In this document: piece by piece, positions 45,196-53,977 of the stretch
Layout of the letters: every line of letters starts with the position of its first letter
Position numbering within the stretch: the stretch's first letter is position 1
Origin: Gottfriedia endophytica
GTDB taxonomy: Bacteria; Bacillota; Bacilli; Bacillales; Bacillaceae_G
Direction: 5' to 3'
NCBI RefSeq assembly: GCF_017814275.1
Contig: NZ_JAGIYQ010000009.1
Span: 1 to 64,000, forward strand
Length of the DNA stretch: 64,000 nt
Notes under the pieces: model-generated
What the model was told of the DNA's origin: nothing
Databases searched by the model: none
The model's input: the letters and a program-made list of their open reading frames with translations, nothing else
Position numbers and translations under genes: made by a program

Positions 45196-46446
45196 TTATA
45201 AGTCTTGACATTCTTTTAGTAGTTTTACAAGTAAATTTGTAGCATGTTTTACTGAAGATAAACGAATTTGTTCTCTTGTTCCACTCAACTGTAATTCTTT
45301 CACAATTGCTTCTTGCTCTCCAATCTTAATACCAATAAACACCTTTCCTACTGGTACTTGTTCTGAAGCCTCCGGTCCCGCTTCTCCTGTAAAGCTAACT
45401 CCAATTGAAGAATTACATAGTTTTTGTACATTTTCAGCAAGCGCTTTTGCACATTCAAAGCTGACTGCACCTTTGGTATCTAACAGTTCATTTGAAACAC
45501 CTAGTATATTTGCTTTAATCTCATTTTGATAACAAACAATACTCCCCTTAAAGATTGAAGAAACACCTGGAATATCAGTAATACGCTTACTAAATAGTCC
45601 ACCAGTTAGACTTTCTGCCGCTGCAATAGTCATATTTTTTTCATTCAATAGTTTAACGAGTACCGTAAATAAATTGTCACCGTTTGTACTATAAATATAT
45701 TGTCCAACTCGTTCATTAATTTTCATTTCAGTTTCATGTATTAGTTGATTCGCTTCTTCTTTATCCTTAGCACTAGCTGTTAAACGAAGCATTACTTCTC
45801 CTTCACTTGCAAGAGGAGCAATTGTTGGATTTGATTGATTTTCAAGTAAATCTAAAACTTTTGTTTCAAGAATTGATTCGCCAATTCCAAAAAACTTCAA
45901 TTCCTTTGAAACGATCGTTGTTTGATCTGATCCACTTAACAGATATGGTAAAACTAACTGTTCGAACATTGGTATCATTTCTTTTGGCGGACCTGGTAAT
46001 AGAATAAATTGTTTATCATTATAAGATACACACATTCCAGGTGCCATTCCATTATGATTTTCAAAAACAATACTATCCTCAATTACAAGGGCTTGTTTTT
46101 TATTATTTTCAGTCATTTCTCGGTTAACTCTTTTGAAGTAAGCCTCAATTGAATCTAATGATTTTTGATGCATAATTAAAGACTTCCCAAGGAATTCGGC
46201 AACAACTTCCTTTGTTAAATCGTCTTTAGTTGGCCCAAGACCTCCAGTTAATATAATAAGATCACAACGACTTGAAGCGACTTCGAGTGTGTTTCGTAAT
46301 CTGAGTGAATTATCTCCTACAACAGTCTGAAAATGATGAGATATTCCAATTGTTGAAAGTTGTTTTGCAATAAATTGTGCATTAGTATTGACAATTTGTC
46401 CAAGAAGCAACTCTGACCCAACAGCAATAATTTCTGCTCTCTTCAA
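45196..46446 (-). CDS. cinA: CinA, competence/damage-inducible protein
   Basis: CinA (416 aa) fuses an N-terminal molybdopterin-binding-like domain (GSELLLGQIVNTNAQFIAKQL, ILTGGLGPTKDDLTKE) with a C-terminal NMN-amidohydrolase-type domain (AAAESLTGGLFSKRITDIPG near 275, GVSFTGEAGPE). CinA proteins act on nicotinamide mononucleotide and ADP-ribose and are induced in competence. It lies between pgsA and recA, the usual Bacillus order. The ATG follows GGAGGGGATTAGG. Confidence 0.95.
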   Translation of the reverse strand: MKRAEIIAVGSELLLGQIVNTNAQFIAKQLSTIGISHHFQTVVGDNSLRLRNTLEVASSRCDLIILTGGLGPTKDDLTKEVVAEFLGKSLIMHQKSLDSIEAYFKRVNREMTENNKKQALVIEDSIVFENHNGMAPGMCVSYNDKQFILLPGPPKEMIPMFEQLVLPYLLSGSDQTTIVSKELKFFGIGESILETKVLDLLENQSNPTIAPLASEGEVMLRLTASAKDKEEANQLIHETEMKINERVGQYIYSTNGDNLFTVLVKLLNEKNMTIAAAESLTGGLFSKRITDIPGVSSIFKGSIVCYQNEIKANILGVSNELLDTKGAVSFECAKALAENVQKLCNSSIGVSFTGEAGPEASEQVPVGKVFIGIKIGEQEAIVKELQLSGTREQIRLSSVKHATNLLVKLLKECQDL

Positions 46447-46468
46447 CCTAATCCCCTCCAGAAATTCA

Positions 46469-47047
46469 TTACATAGATTTTAACAGAATCTCTCTATTTT
46501 TATAGAAATAATCCCATCCGGAATAAACTGTAAAAAACAATGCAACCCAAAGCGCTACATCTGCAATTGAAAAAGGTAAGAAGTTTAACGGAAAGTCATG
46601 AAGTAAATAAGCTGAAATCGCAACGATTTGTGCCCACATCTTAATTTTACCTAACATAGCTGCCGCATGAACTTCACCACTGCCCGCAAGAATCATTCGA
46701 AGACCAGTTACAGCAAACTCTCTACTAATTATGACGATTGTGATCCAAGCTGGAACATACTTTAAATCTGTCAAAATAATTAATGCTGATGAAACTAACA
46801 ATTTATCGGCTAATGGATCCAAAAATTTACCAAAGTTTGTAACAAGATTATATTTACGCGCATAGTGACCATCGATAAAGTCTGTAATTGATGCAATTAT
46901 AAAAATAATAGCACCAATAATATGCGCAACAGGTATGCTCTCTCCAATTAATGTTAGATTACCCCATCCAAAATCAACTAACATAACAATGATGAACAAA
47001 GGTATTAAACATACCCTTGAAACTGTAATTTTGTTAGGTAAATTCAT
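46469..47047 (-). CDS. pgsA: CDP-diacylglycerol--glycerol-3-phosphate phosphatidyltransferase
   Basis: PgsA (192 aa) makes phosphatidylglycerol phosphate, the committed step to phosphatidylglycerol. The start is the ATG at 47047, 8 nt after GGAGG, not the one six codons upstream. The CDP-alcohol phosphotransferase motif is complete: DFIDGHYARKYN followed by GKFLDPLADK. Four to six membrane helices span the protein. It lies 22 nt upstream of cinA and downstream of rodZ, in the usual order, so these genes are probably one operon. Confidence 0.95.
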   Translation of the reverse strand: MNLPNKITVSRVCLIPLFIIVMLVDFGWGNLTLIGESIPVAHIIGAIIFIIASITDFIDGHYARKYNLVTNFGKFLDPLADKLLVSSALIILTDLKYVPAWITIVIISREFAVTGLRMILAGSGEVHAAAMLGKIKMWAQIVAISAYLLHDFPLNFLPFSIADVALWVALFFTVYSGWDYFYKNREILLKSM

Positions 47048-47128
47048 ATAAAAAACCTCCAACACTCTCTAGAAAATGATTACTTTTATCACTAAACAAG
47101 AAAAGTCATCATAAAGATGACTATTCAA

Positions 47129-48037
47129 TTATTTTACATTTTTAATTGTAATATATTGATGAGCTAATTTTGAAGATAACTGTAACACTTCATCATTAAC
47201 TTTTATTTCAACATTTTGTGTAGCACCAACATTTAATATCACTTCATTTTCATTTGTGAAATCAAAAGACTGAGTTTGTCCATCATTTACATTACTAGCG
47301 AAAAAGCTTTTACCAAGTTCATTCTTGATTCCAAGATAACTAGCTCCACCTTTTGCAGTAATATCAACTTTTAATGCTTGATTCTTACTCACTTCAATCG
47401 TTGTTCTCTTTCTAGTTGAAGAAGCAACTGTTAAAACCTGTTGTGAAGGTGTTGTTGGTGCTGGTTGAACATTTTGTTGTGTCTGAGCACCAGTAGTTTG
47501 TTGATTATTTTTTTGCCCGGTATTTTTTGCCTGTTGATCTAGTGGATTGTTTTTTGGCTTCTCTATTACTGGATTAGAGCTTTGTGATGGATTATTTTTA
47601 ACACTCTTACCACTATTATTAGGAATAATCACCCAAAGAAGAGCGATAATCCCAATAACTAATACACCTATTAAAATTCTAGGTAAATAATCCATCATTG
47701 GAGATGATTTTACATTTATCGGTTCTCTAGTTTTAGTAGAACGACTTGGTATTTCTTCTTTAATTGGTTTAATTGGTTCGCTTTCTTCTTTTTCAACGAT
47801 TTCTTGGCTAACCGCTGTGTTATTTGATTCAACAATCTCCGAAGTATCTACTCCAACAGCTTCAGCATATTGGCGTATAAAAGCTTTAACATAGAATTGC
47901 CCAGGAAGAATTCGGTAATTTCCTTCTTCAATTGCTTCTAAATAACGCTTTTGAATTTTCGTTAATTCTTGGATATCATCAATTGATAATCCTTTTGCTA
48001 CTCTTGCCTCACGTAAGACTTTTCCAATTTCCGTCAC
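47129..48037 (-). CDS. rodZ: RodZ-like cytoskeletal membrane protein (YmfM)
   Basis: This 302-residue cell-shape protein has an N-terminal HTH_25 domain (residues 4-75: LREARVAKGLSIDDIQELTKIQKRYLEAIEEG), a charged cytosolic linker, and one membrane helix at about 120-141. A Gln/Asn/Pro/Thr-rich extracellular linker is followed by a C-terminal DUF4115-type beta domain (from about 205). This architecture links MreB to the cell wall machinery. The linker is low complexity and likely varies between strains. The ATG lacks a strong site but the start domain is complete. It lies between ymfK and pgsA. Confidence 0.92.
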   Translation of the reverse strand: MTEIGKVLREARVAKGLSIDDIQELTKIQKRYLEAIEEGNYRILPGQFYVKAFIRQYAEAVGVDTSEIVESNNTAVSQEIVEKEESEPIKPIKEEIPSRSTKTREPINVKSSPMMDYLPRILIGVLVIGIIALLWVIIPNNSGKSVKNNPSQSSNPVIEKPKNNPLDQQAKNTGQKNNQQTTGAQTQQNVQPAPTTPSQQVLTVASSTRKRTTIEVSKNQALKVDITAKGGASYLGIKNELGKSFFASNVNDGQTQSFDFTNENEVILNVGATQNVEIKVNDEVLQLSSKLAHQYITIKNVK

Positions 48038-48058
48038 TTTAAAACACCCCAGCCTAAG

Positions 48059-48847
48059 TTAAAAATCGAACTGTTTAAATGGATTATTATTCAAATCCAT
48101 TTGATCGTTCATTTCATATTTTATTATTTCATTATCATCGTTTCTCAGCTCAATTATGTAATCAAAATCGTCTATTTTATATTCTGTCTGCCTGACAAAT
48201 ATATCTGGATGTTCAATTACTTTTACAGAAGGTAATGCCATAATTTCTCGAACTAATTGCCAATGTTGTTCATTCGCTTTTCGATGAGAAAGTATTCCGT
48301 CTATAATAAACACATTGTCACTGCTATACTCATCTTTAATCAATTGGTTTCTTAACGTTTGTTTAATAAGTGTTGAAGAAACAAAAAGCCACTTTTTATT
48401 TGCACAAACACTTGAAGCAACAATCGATTCTGTTTTCCCAACACGAGGCATCCCTCTAATACCAATTAATTTATGACCAGGCTGTTTAAATAACTCTGCC
48501 ATAAAATCAACTAATATTCCTAATTCATCTCGTACAAATCGAAATGTCTTTTTATCATCTTCATCTCGTTGAATATATCTTCCATGTCTTACCGCTAATA
48601 AATCGCGTAAAGTTGGTTTTCTAAATTTTACTACTGTTATATTATCCATTGTCTGTAAAATTGATGCAAGTCTATTAGCTTGGTCATCACGTTCACAACC
48701 TAATAGCATACCGCGTTTCATTGTATCTACGCCATTAATTGTCATTATATTAATCCCAAGCATCCCAATGAGAGAGGAAATATCTCCTAAAAGGCCTGGT
48801 CTATTTTTTTGTATCTCATATTCAAAGTACCATTCATTTAATTGCAT
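48059..48847 (-). CDS. ymfK: YmfK, DUF3388 protein
   Basis: This 262-residue protein of the DUF3388 family is found in Bacilli only next to rodZ/pgsA. The N-terminal 80 residues look like an ACT-type regulatory domain (RPGLLGDISSLIGMLGINIMTINGVD). The rest contains a P-loop-like IGIRGMPRVGKTESIVASSVC near residue 128 and a DDFDYIIELRNDDNE block near the end. The biochemical function is unknown. The P-loop is visible, but nucleotide binding is inferred. The order ymfI-ymfK-rodZ lacks ymfJ, which sits between ymfI and ymfK in B. subtilis. Confidence 0.92.
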   Translation of the reverse strand: MQLNEWYFEYEIQKNRPGLLGDISSLIGMLGINIMTINGVDTMKRGMLLGCERDDQANRLASILQTMDNITVVKFRKPTLRDLLAVRHGRYIQRDEDDKKTFRFVRDELGILVDFMAELFKQPGHKLIGIRGMPRVGKTESIVASSVCANKKWLFVSSTLIKQTLRNQLIKDEYSSDNVFIIDGILSHRKANEQHWQLVREIMALPSVKVIEHPDIFVRQTEYKIDDFDYIIELRNDDNEIIKYEMNDQMDLNNNPFKQFDF

Positions 48848-48963
48848 GCAAGTCCCTCCAATAAACGGTTACTTTTTTACCTAGTTACTATAATATACGA
48901 TTTTTCCATCTGAGAAAAGGTAAAATATGAGTAATATCAAACTTTCTACCCTTTTTTTCCGAA

Positions 48964-49695
48964 TTATGATGTATGCCATCCTCCATTTACACCTAAAATT
49001 TGCCCTGTTATATATGATGAATGGTCTGATAGAAGAAACGAGACTGTATTTGCAACTTCATTTGGAGTGCCTAATCTTCCAATTGGAATATCATCTGACA
49101 AAGCTTTTCGATCCTCGTCACTAAAATAATCCAACATTTTCGTTTCAATCGCTCCAGGAGCAACTGCGTTTACTCGAATATTGCTTGGTGCAACTTCCTT
49201 TGCTAATGCCATCACATATGCATTTTGAGCACCTTTTGTCGTTGAATACAATACTTCACAAGATGCACCGATTTGCCCCCATATCGACGAAATAACGACA
49301 ATATTTCCTTCTTTTCTTCTCACCATTTCTGGAAGGTAATAATTATTCAATTGAATTAAACTTTTAATATGTAATTGTGTCATTTGATCTATTTGTTCAA
49401 TTGTTAAATCAGTCACTAAACCAACTGTCGATTGGCCAGAAACATATACAACTGAGTTTATGTTAGCATCGATTTGAGATACTAAATCAGTCACACCATT
49501 TTGAAGAGATAAATCCGCTTGAACAATTTGGCACTTTCTCTTTGTATCGTTTTCGATTTTTGTTTGTAATTTCCGGGTTGCCTCTTTATTCTTATGATAG
49601 TGTAAAATTACATGATAGCCATCCTTAGAAATCTTTTCAGCAATTGCAGCACCAATTTCTCCACTAGCTCCTATAATCAGGGCATATTTTTCCAT
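48964..49695 (-). CDS. ymfI: YmfI, elongation factor P 5-aminopentanone reductase-like SDR
   Basis: This 243-residue short-chain dehydrogenase has the NAD(P)-binding GASGEIGAAIAEKI (9-22), the catalytic Ser region VVISSIWGQIGAS, and YSTTK, which gives the YxxxK pair. The C-terminal GRLGTPNEVANTVSFLLSDHSSYITGQILGVNGGW is standard for SDRs. By position (ymfH-ymfI-ymfK) it corresponds to B. subtilis YmfI, which reduces the 5-aminopentanone adduct on elongation factor P. That activity is transferred by synteny. The ATG follows AAGGGGAGTG. Confidence 0.9.
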   Translation of the reverse strand: MEKYALIIGASGEIGAAIAEKISKDGYHVILHYHKNKEATRKLQTKIENDTKRKCQIVQADLSLQNGVTDLVSQIDANINSVVYVSGQSTVGLVTDLTIEQIDQMTQLHIKSLIQLNNYYLPEMVRRKEGNIVVISSIWGQIGASCEVLYSTTKGAQNAYVMALAKEVAPSNIRVNAVAPGAIETKMLDYFSDEDRKALSDDIPIGRLGTPNEVANTVSFLLSDHSSYITGQILGVNGGWHTS

Positions 49696-49715
49696 TTGTT
49701 ACACTCCCCTTAATA

Positions 49716-49903
49716 AAGGCTCTGTAAAATAGATTGTTGATATTCAATAAAATCCACTTGCTATTCGCAGACGAACCACCGGGCCTCCTCGCTCGCACTC
49801 AGCTTCAGGGTCTCGGCTATCTCGTTTTCCGGTGGAGTCTCGAGGGATTTCATCTCAAAACTCATTTCTATTAATAATAAACAATAAACTTTAACATAGC
49901 CTT
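49716..49903 (-). repeat. A-related element, copy A9 (second subfamily)
   Basis: AAGGCTCTGTAAAATAGATTGTT at the left and AACAATAAACTTTAACATAGCCTT at the right are inverted repeats. The ends match the other A copies (AAGGCT...ATTGTT). The core differs: CCACCGGGCCTCCTCGCTCGCACTC, GGGTCTCGGCTATCTCG and TTCCGGTGGAGTCTCGAGG. CCACCGG/CCGGTGG pair, so this one also folds back on itself. Confidence 0.8.
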
Positions 49904-49905
49904 AA

Positions 49906-49935
49906 TAAAAAGACATCCTAACAAGATAGGATGCC
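49906..49935 (-). terminator. terminator of ymfF-ymfH
   Basis: On the minus strand GGCATCCTA and TAGGATGTC pair around TCTTGT and are followed by TTTTTATT. Confidence 0.85.
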
Positions 49936-49943
49936 TACAACTT

Positions 49944-51227
49944 TTAATGAGGAAGTACTAAACATTCACTAAAATATTCCTCATCCACTAATTTATTAAT
50001 TGTCGTTTGAATATCCTCTACAGAAATCAATTCTAACACATTTACAATGTCAAATAAATTCATATCTAAAAATGCATATCGTGTAAATTGATTTGCTATA
50101 TATTCTGGAGAATTTAAAGAACGTAGGAAACCTCCAATTTTTTTCTTAATGACTCTTTCTAAAATCTCTTGTTGAAACTTGATCGTTTTCGCTTCAATTA
50201 AGATTTCCTTTATTTTTGAAGTGAGCTTTTCAGGTTCTCTAGAATCCCCACCAATTACAGCAAACGCAAACCCATTCTCAGCAGAATAATCATACGAAAA
50301 CGTATCATCAATTAACCCACTTTGATACATATCTTGATAATAATCAGACCCTTTCCCAAATAAGTAGTCTAGAAGGACTGAAACCGTTAATTCATGCTTT
50401 AATAAGTCCTGACCATTTTTAGGAGCATCAAAGTCTTTAATACCTACTAATACCTTTGACGACTGAACATTCATATGAAGAACTTTTTTCTTTTCAGCTA
50501 CATTCTTTGTTTCTTCAGGATAGAAGCGTTCGATCTTATTCGCTTCTTTAAATGTTTTCTTTTCTTGATTCTCTCTAATTAATTGCATCGTTTTTTCTAC
50601 ATCAACTGGACCTACAACAAAGAATAGCATATTACTTGGATGGTAAAATGTTTCGTAACATGTATATAAAAGTTCTTTTGTAATAGGTGCAATCGATTCA
50701 ACTGTTCCAGCAATATCTGTTCTTACTGGATGTTTTCCGTACATTGAACCAATAATCCCAAAGTATTGTCTCCAATCTGGATTATCATCATACATTTTTA
50801 TCTCTTGGCCAATAATCCCTTTTTCTTTCTCAACACTTTTATCTGAAAAATAAGGGTCTTGGACAAAGTCTAATAGTGTTAATAAATTTTGTTCTACATT
50901 ATTTGTCGCAGAAAAAAGGTATGCTGTTCGAGTGAAGCTCGTAAAAGCATTTGAAGACGCACCTTGCTTACTAAACACTTGAAAAACATCACCATCTTCT
51001 TTTTCAAAAAGCTTATGCTCAAGAAAATGAGCAATTCCATCAGGAACAACTAATTTCTCATCCTTGCCGATTGGAACAAATTCAGAATCAATTGATCCAT
51101 ATTTTGTTGTAAATGTTGCATATGTTTTGTTGTAACCTTTTTTAGGGAGAATGTATACTTTTAATCCATTACTAAGTTCTTCAAAATAAAGAGTTTCATT
51201 TAGCTGTTCAAAATTAGTTTGTTTCAT
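49944..51227 (-). CDS. ymfH: M16 family peptidase, active-site subunit (YmfH)
   Basis: This 427-residue pitrilysin-type zinc peptidase carries the inverted motif HFLEH (His67, Glu70, His71) in GIAHFLEHKLFEKEDGD, plus a downstream Glu in EKEKGIIGQEIKMYDD. The partner gene upstream encodes a homologue without the motif. The two probably form a heterodimeric clamshell peptidase like other paired M16 proteins. The ATG overlaps the stop of ymfF (ATGA), so translation is coupled. The substrate is unknown. Confidence 0.93.
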   Translation of the reverse strand: MKQTNFEQLNETLYFEELSNGLKVYILPKKGYNKTYATFTTKYGSIDSEFVPIGKDEKLVVPDGIAHFLEHKLFEKEDGDVFQVFSKQGASSNAFTSFTRTAYLFSATNNVEQNLLTLLDFVQDPYFSDKSVEKEKGIIGQEIKMYDDNPDWRQYFGIIGSMYGKHPVRTDIAGTVESIAPITKELLYTCYETFYHPSNMLFFVVGPVDVEKTMQLIRENQEKKTFKEANKIERFYPEETKNVAEKKKVLHMNVQSSKVLVGIKDFDAPKNGQDLLKHELTVSVLLDYLFGKGSDYYQDMYQSGLIDDTFSYDYSAENGFAFAVIGGDSREPEKLTSKIKEILIEAKTIKFQQEILERVIKKKIGGFLRSLNSPEYIANQFTRYAFLDMNLFDIVNVLELISVEDIQTTINKLVDEEYFSECLVLPH

Positions 51228-52504
51228 TTTACTCCCTCCTCACCTTTTAAGAAATAAGTTGTATGCAATGCTATTTTCTTTGAAACTTCAATGATTTCAT
51301 CACGAGTAACTTTTTCAATTTCAGTAATCCATTGTTCTATTGGACGATTATTTCCTCCAGAGTGATCATTAAACAGTGTCTCAATAATCCCGTAAGCTGT
51401 ATCCATACCCTCTAATAGACTATTTTTTATCGATAATTTCGTTTGATCTATTTCATCATCAGTAAAATTCCCTTTACGCATTTCTTCTAACTGTTCAGTA
51501 ATAATGGTAGTTGCCTTCTCATAATTTTCACTCGCAATACCAGACATAACCATTAATAACCCTTTATGACTTTCAAAACGTGAAGCTGCGTAGTATGCTA
51601 AGCTATTTTTTTCACGCACATTAATAAATAATTTTGAATGAGAAAAACCTCCAAATAATCCATTAAAAACCTGCAGAGCAAAGTAGTCAGCATCTTTATT
51701 CGAAATTCCAGTAGTATATCCAATATGTAACTTTGCTTGATTTAATTTTTGTTCCTCAATCACTTCATTCGGTGAGGAAACTGCTACTGCTTTTTTTGTG
51801 TCAACTCGAAAATCGCTTGAGGTATTAGTAACAAAATTTGATTGAATTAAATCTTTACATTGTTCTTCAGAAACATCACCAACAATATATAAGTCAATCA
51901 TGTCTTCTTTCAAAGCTTTTTGATAATATTCATATAAATTTTCTGAGGAAATATTATTTATTTCGTTCAATATCCCATTTGGAAGAAGCTCATATGATTC
52001 TCCTTTAAACATTTCTTCGATCAGCCTTTGATTGGCATATTTTAACTTATCATCGTTTAAGGCTTTAATCCGCTCTGCTTGAACTCGTTTTTGAGTATCA
52101 ACATTTCGAGTAGAGAATACTCCGTTCTCTAAATAAGGCTTCTGCCAAATCTCAGCTAATAAACTTAAACCTTCATCTAATAAAGTGCTTTGATTCGTTA
52201 AATACTTTTCATTTGCAATATCAATGATAAACGACATGACATGGTAATCACCTTTTTTTGCGACATCAACAAAAAAAGTTGCTCCATACAATTCCTCTAA
52301 TTTTCTCCGAACATCACCATTTGTTGGATAGGTTGACGTACCACTTTGTAAAACATATGGTAAAAGCCCTCTATAGGTTACCGTTTCTTTATTTAAAGGA
52401 CCTCTAACCTTTAATGTAATTGTATTTGTCTTAAATTTTTCAGTAGGAATGACATGAACATTTATTCCATTACACGTAAAATTCTTATAATCAAGTAATT
52501 TCAC
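51224..52504 (-). CDS. ymfF: M16 family peptidase-like, non-catalytic partner (YmfF)
   Basis: This 426-residue M16-fold protein has GLLPYVLQSGTSTYP where HxxEH would be expected, so it should be catalytically inactive. The C-terminal M16 domain (HIGYTTGISNKDADYFALQVFNGLFGGFSHSKLFINVREKNSLAYYAASR) is well conserved, with the substrate-binding Arg/Tyr region. It is the first gene of the ymfF-ymfH pair. The ATG follows GGAGGTAAAACAGTG. Confidence 0.93.
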   Translation of the reverse strand: MKLLDYKNFTCNGINVHVIPTEKFKTNTITLKVRGPLNKETVTYRGLLPYVLQSGTSTYPTNGDVRRKLEELYGATFFVDVAKKGDYHVMSFIIDIANEKYLTNQSTLLDEGLSLLAEIWQKPYLENGVFSTRNVDTQKRVQAERIKALNDDKLKYANQRLIEEMFKGESYELLPNGILNEINNISSENLYEYYQKALKEDMIDLYIVGDVSEEQCKDLIQSNFVTNTSSDFRVDTKKAVAVSSPNEVIEEQKLNQAKLHIGYTTGISNKDADYFALQVFNGLFGGFSHSKLFINVREKNSLAYYAASRFESHKGLLMVMSGIASENYEKATTIITEQLEEMRKGNFTDDEIDQTKLSIKNSLLEGMDTAYGIIETLFNDHSGGNNRPIEQWITEIEKVTRDEIIEVSKKIALHTTYFLKGEEGVK

Positions 52505-52654
52505 TGTTTTACCTCCATATTAAACTGACTTTATTTAATAGTATTTCCATTATTTACATTGTATCTCTAATTTTTTCAAAAAGAAATCTAACTGCCTTCT
52601 AGTTTACCCTAAAACGATAACAACTTACTGAAGTTGATAAAATACGAATAAATT

Positions 52655-52879
52655 TTGGCTATTTTCGTGCACATTGTTGCTATTTTAAAATGCCTTAGTT
52701 GATTACAACTCCAGGTTGATCGCTTTCCGTGGGGCGTGAGCTGAGCCTCCTCGTCACTTTCGCTCCTGAGGGGTCTCAGCCTTCCCGCTATTCCCACAGG
52801 AGTCTCGCACCTTCCGCCCGAATCAACTTCTGCCTTAAAGTTACAAAGCCCAAAAGCAACAATCTTATAAAAAAGCTCC
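52655..52879 (-). repeat. A element, copy A10 (full, GCTGAG/CTCAGC type)
   Basis: TTGGCTATTTTCGTGCAC, ATTGTTGCTATTTT and TTAGTTGATTACAAC form the left arm. GCTGAGCC and GGTCTCAGCC form the inner stem; CCGAATCAAC, AAAAGCAACAAT and AAAGCTCCT form the right. It occupies the spacer between ymfF and the nup permease terminator. No gene is supported in 52505-53013. Confidence 0.85.
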
Positions 52880-52970
52880 TGCTAATAATAGCAGCACTAC
52901 GGGGCATGAAAATATCCAATTTCGCTTTATTTTCAAGTATCCTTATTAATTACTTTAATAGTGCTTATAT

Positions 52971-53002
52971 AAAAAAAGAAGCTTCCACTATAAATGGAAG
53001 CT
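52971..53002 (-). terminator. terminator of the nupNOPQ-type operon
   Basis: On the minus strand AGCTTCCA and TGGAAGCT pair around a 7-nt loop and are followed by TCTTTTTTTATA. Confidence 0.88.
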
Positions 53003-53013
53003 CCGCACATAAT

Positions 53014-53973
53014 TTAACGTTTACCTTTTTCATAAGGCACACCAACTGATTTTGGTGCTTGAGATGATTTTGAAAAAATAACTAATGCGATTAAAGTAAC
53101 CACATAAGGGAAAATTTTTAAAACAAGTTGTGGAATAGCTGCAAAACTCGGAACAACTTGAGCCACATTTGTAATTGTTGTAGCAACTCCAAAGAATAAT
53201 GATGCTGCAAGTATGCCAAGTGGTTTCCACTGTCCAAAAATAAGTGCAGCAATTGCTAAGAAACCTAATCCTGCAACACTACCAGAAAATTCTCCAGAAT
53301 AAGTAACTAAAATAATCGCTCCGCCTAATCCAGAAAATGCACCAGATATCATTACGCCAATATAACGAATACGGTATACATTGATACCAGCTGCATCAGC
53401 TGCTTGTGGATATTCACCACATGCACGAAGACGTAATCCAAATCTTGTTTTATAAAGTACAAATATACTAATTACTAAAATTGATAGTACTAGCCATGTT
53501 GTCGAATACGCATTTTTAAAGAATAAACTACCGATAAGCGGAATATGGCTCAGATTTAGACCTAGAATATCTACATCCCCACGACTCATGCCAGTAATAC
53601 GAATATTACCAGATCCTGTAATATTTCTTGCTAAGAAAACTGTTAATGCACCTGCAATCATATTGATGGCAATACCACTAATAACTTGGTCAGCATTTAA
53701 ATTAATACTAGCGAATGCATGCAGTAAAGAGAATAGTGCTCCAGCAAGCATTGCAATTAGAAGACCAACCCATATCACCCATGATGCATTTGGATAAGAT
53801 TGTTGTAATTTAGAAATCGATAGCGCCGAGGCAAAGCCTCCTACAACCATCAATCCTTCTAAACCGATATTAACAACACCACTTCGTTCAGAAAATAAAC
53901 CACCTAATGCTACGATTAATAAAGGAATTGTATATGCAATTGCATACGGGAAAATTTGTATAATTAAATCCAT
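53014..53973 (-). CDS. nupQ: nucleoside ABC importer permease (NupQ-type)
   Basis: This 319-residue inner-membrane permease of the BPD_transp_2 family has about nine helices. The start is the ATG at 53973, after AAGGTGG and five bases past the upstream stop; a longer frame would overlap the preceding gene. GGLFSERSGVVNIGLEGLMVVGGF, NLNADQVISGIAINMI and GGAIILVTYSGEF are typical of the BMP-type nucleoside importer permeases (YufQ/NupQ, BmpC). It partners the permease at 53978-55063. Guanosine-type import is known for B. subtilis NupNOPQ and is inferred here. Confidence 0.9.
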   Translation of the reverse strand: MDLIIQIFPYAIAYTIPLLIVALGGLFSERSGVVNIGLEGLMVVGGFASALSISKLQQSYPNASWVIWVGLLIAMLAGALFSLLHAFASINLNADQVISGIAINMIAGALTVFLARNITGSGNIRITGMSRGDVDILGLNLSHIPLIGSLFFKNAYSTTWLVLSILVISIFVLYKTRFGLRLRACGEYPQAADAAGINVYRIRYIGVMISGAFSGLGGAIILVTYSGEFSGSVAGLGFLAIAALIFGQWKPLGILAASLFFGVATTITNVAQVVPSFAAIPQLVLKIFPYVVTLIALVIFSKSSQAPKSVGVPYEKGKR

Positions 53974-53977
53974 CGCG

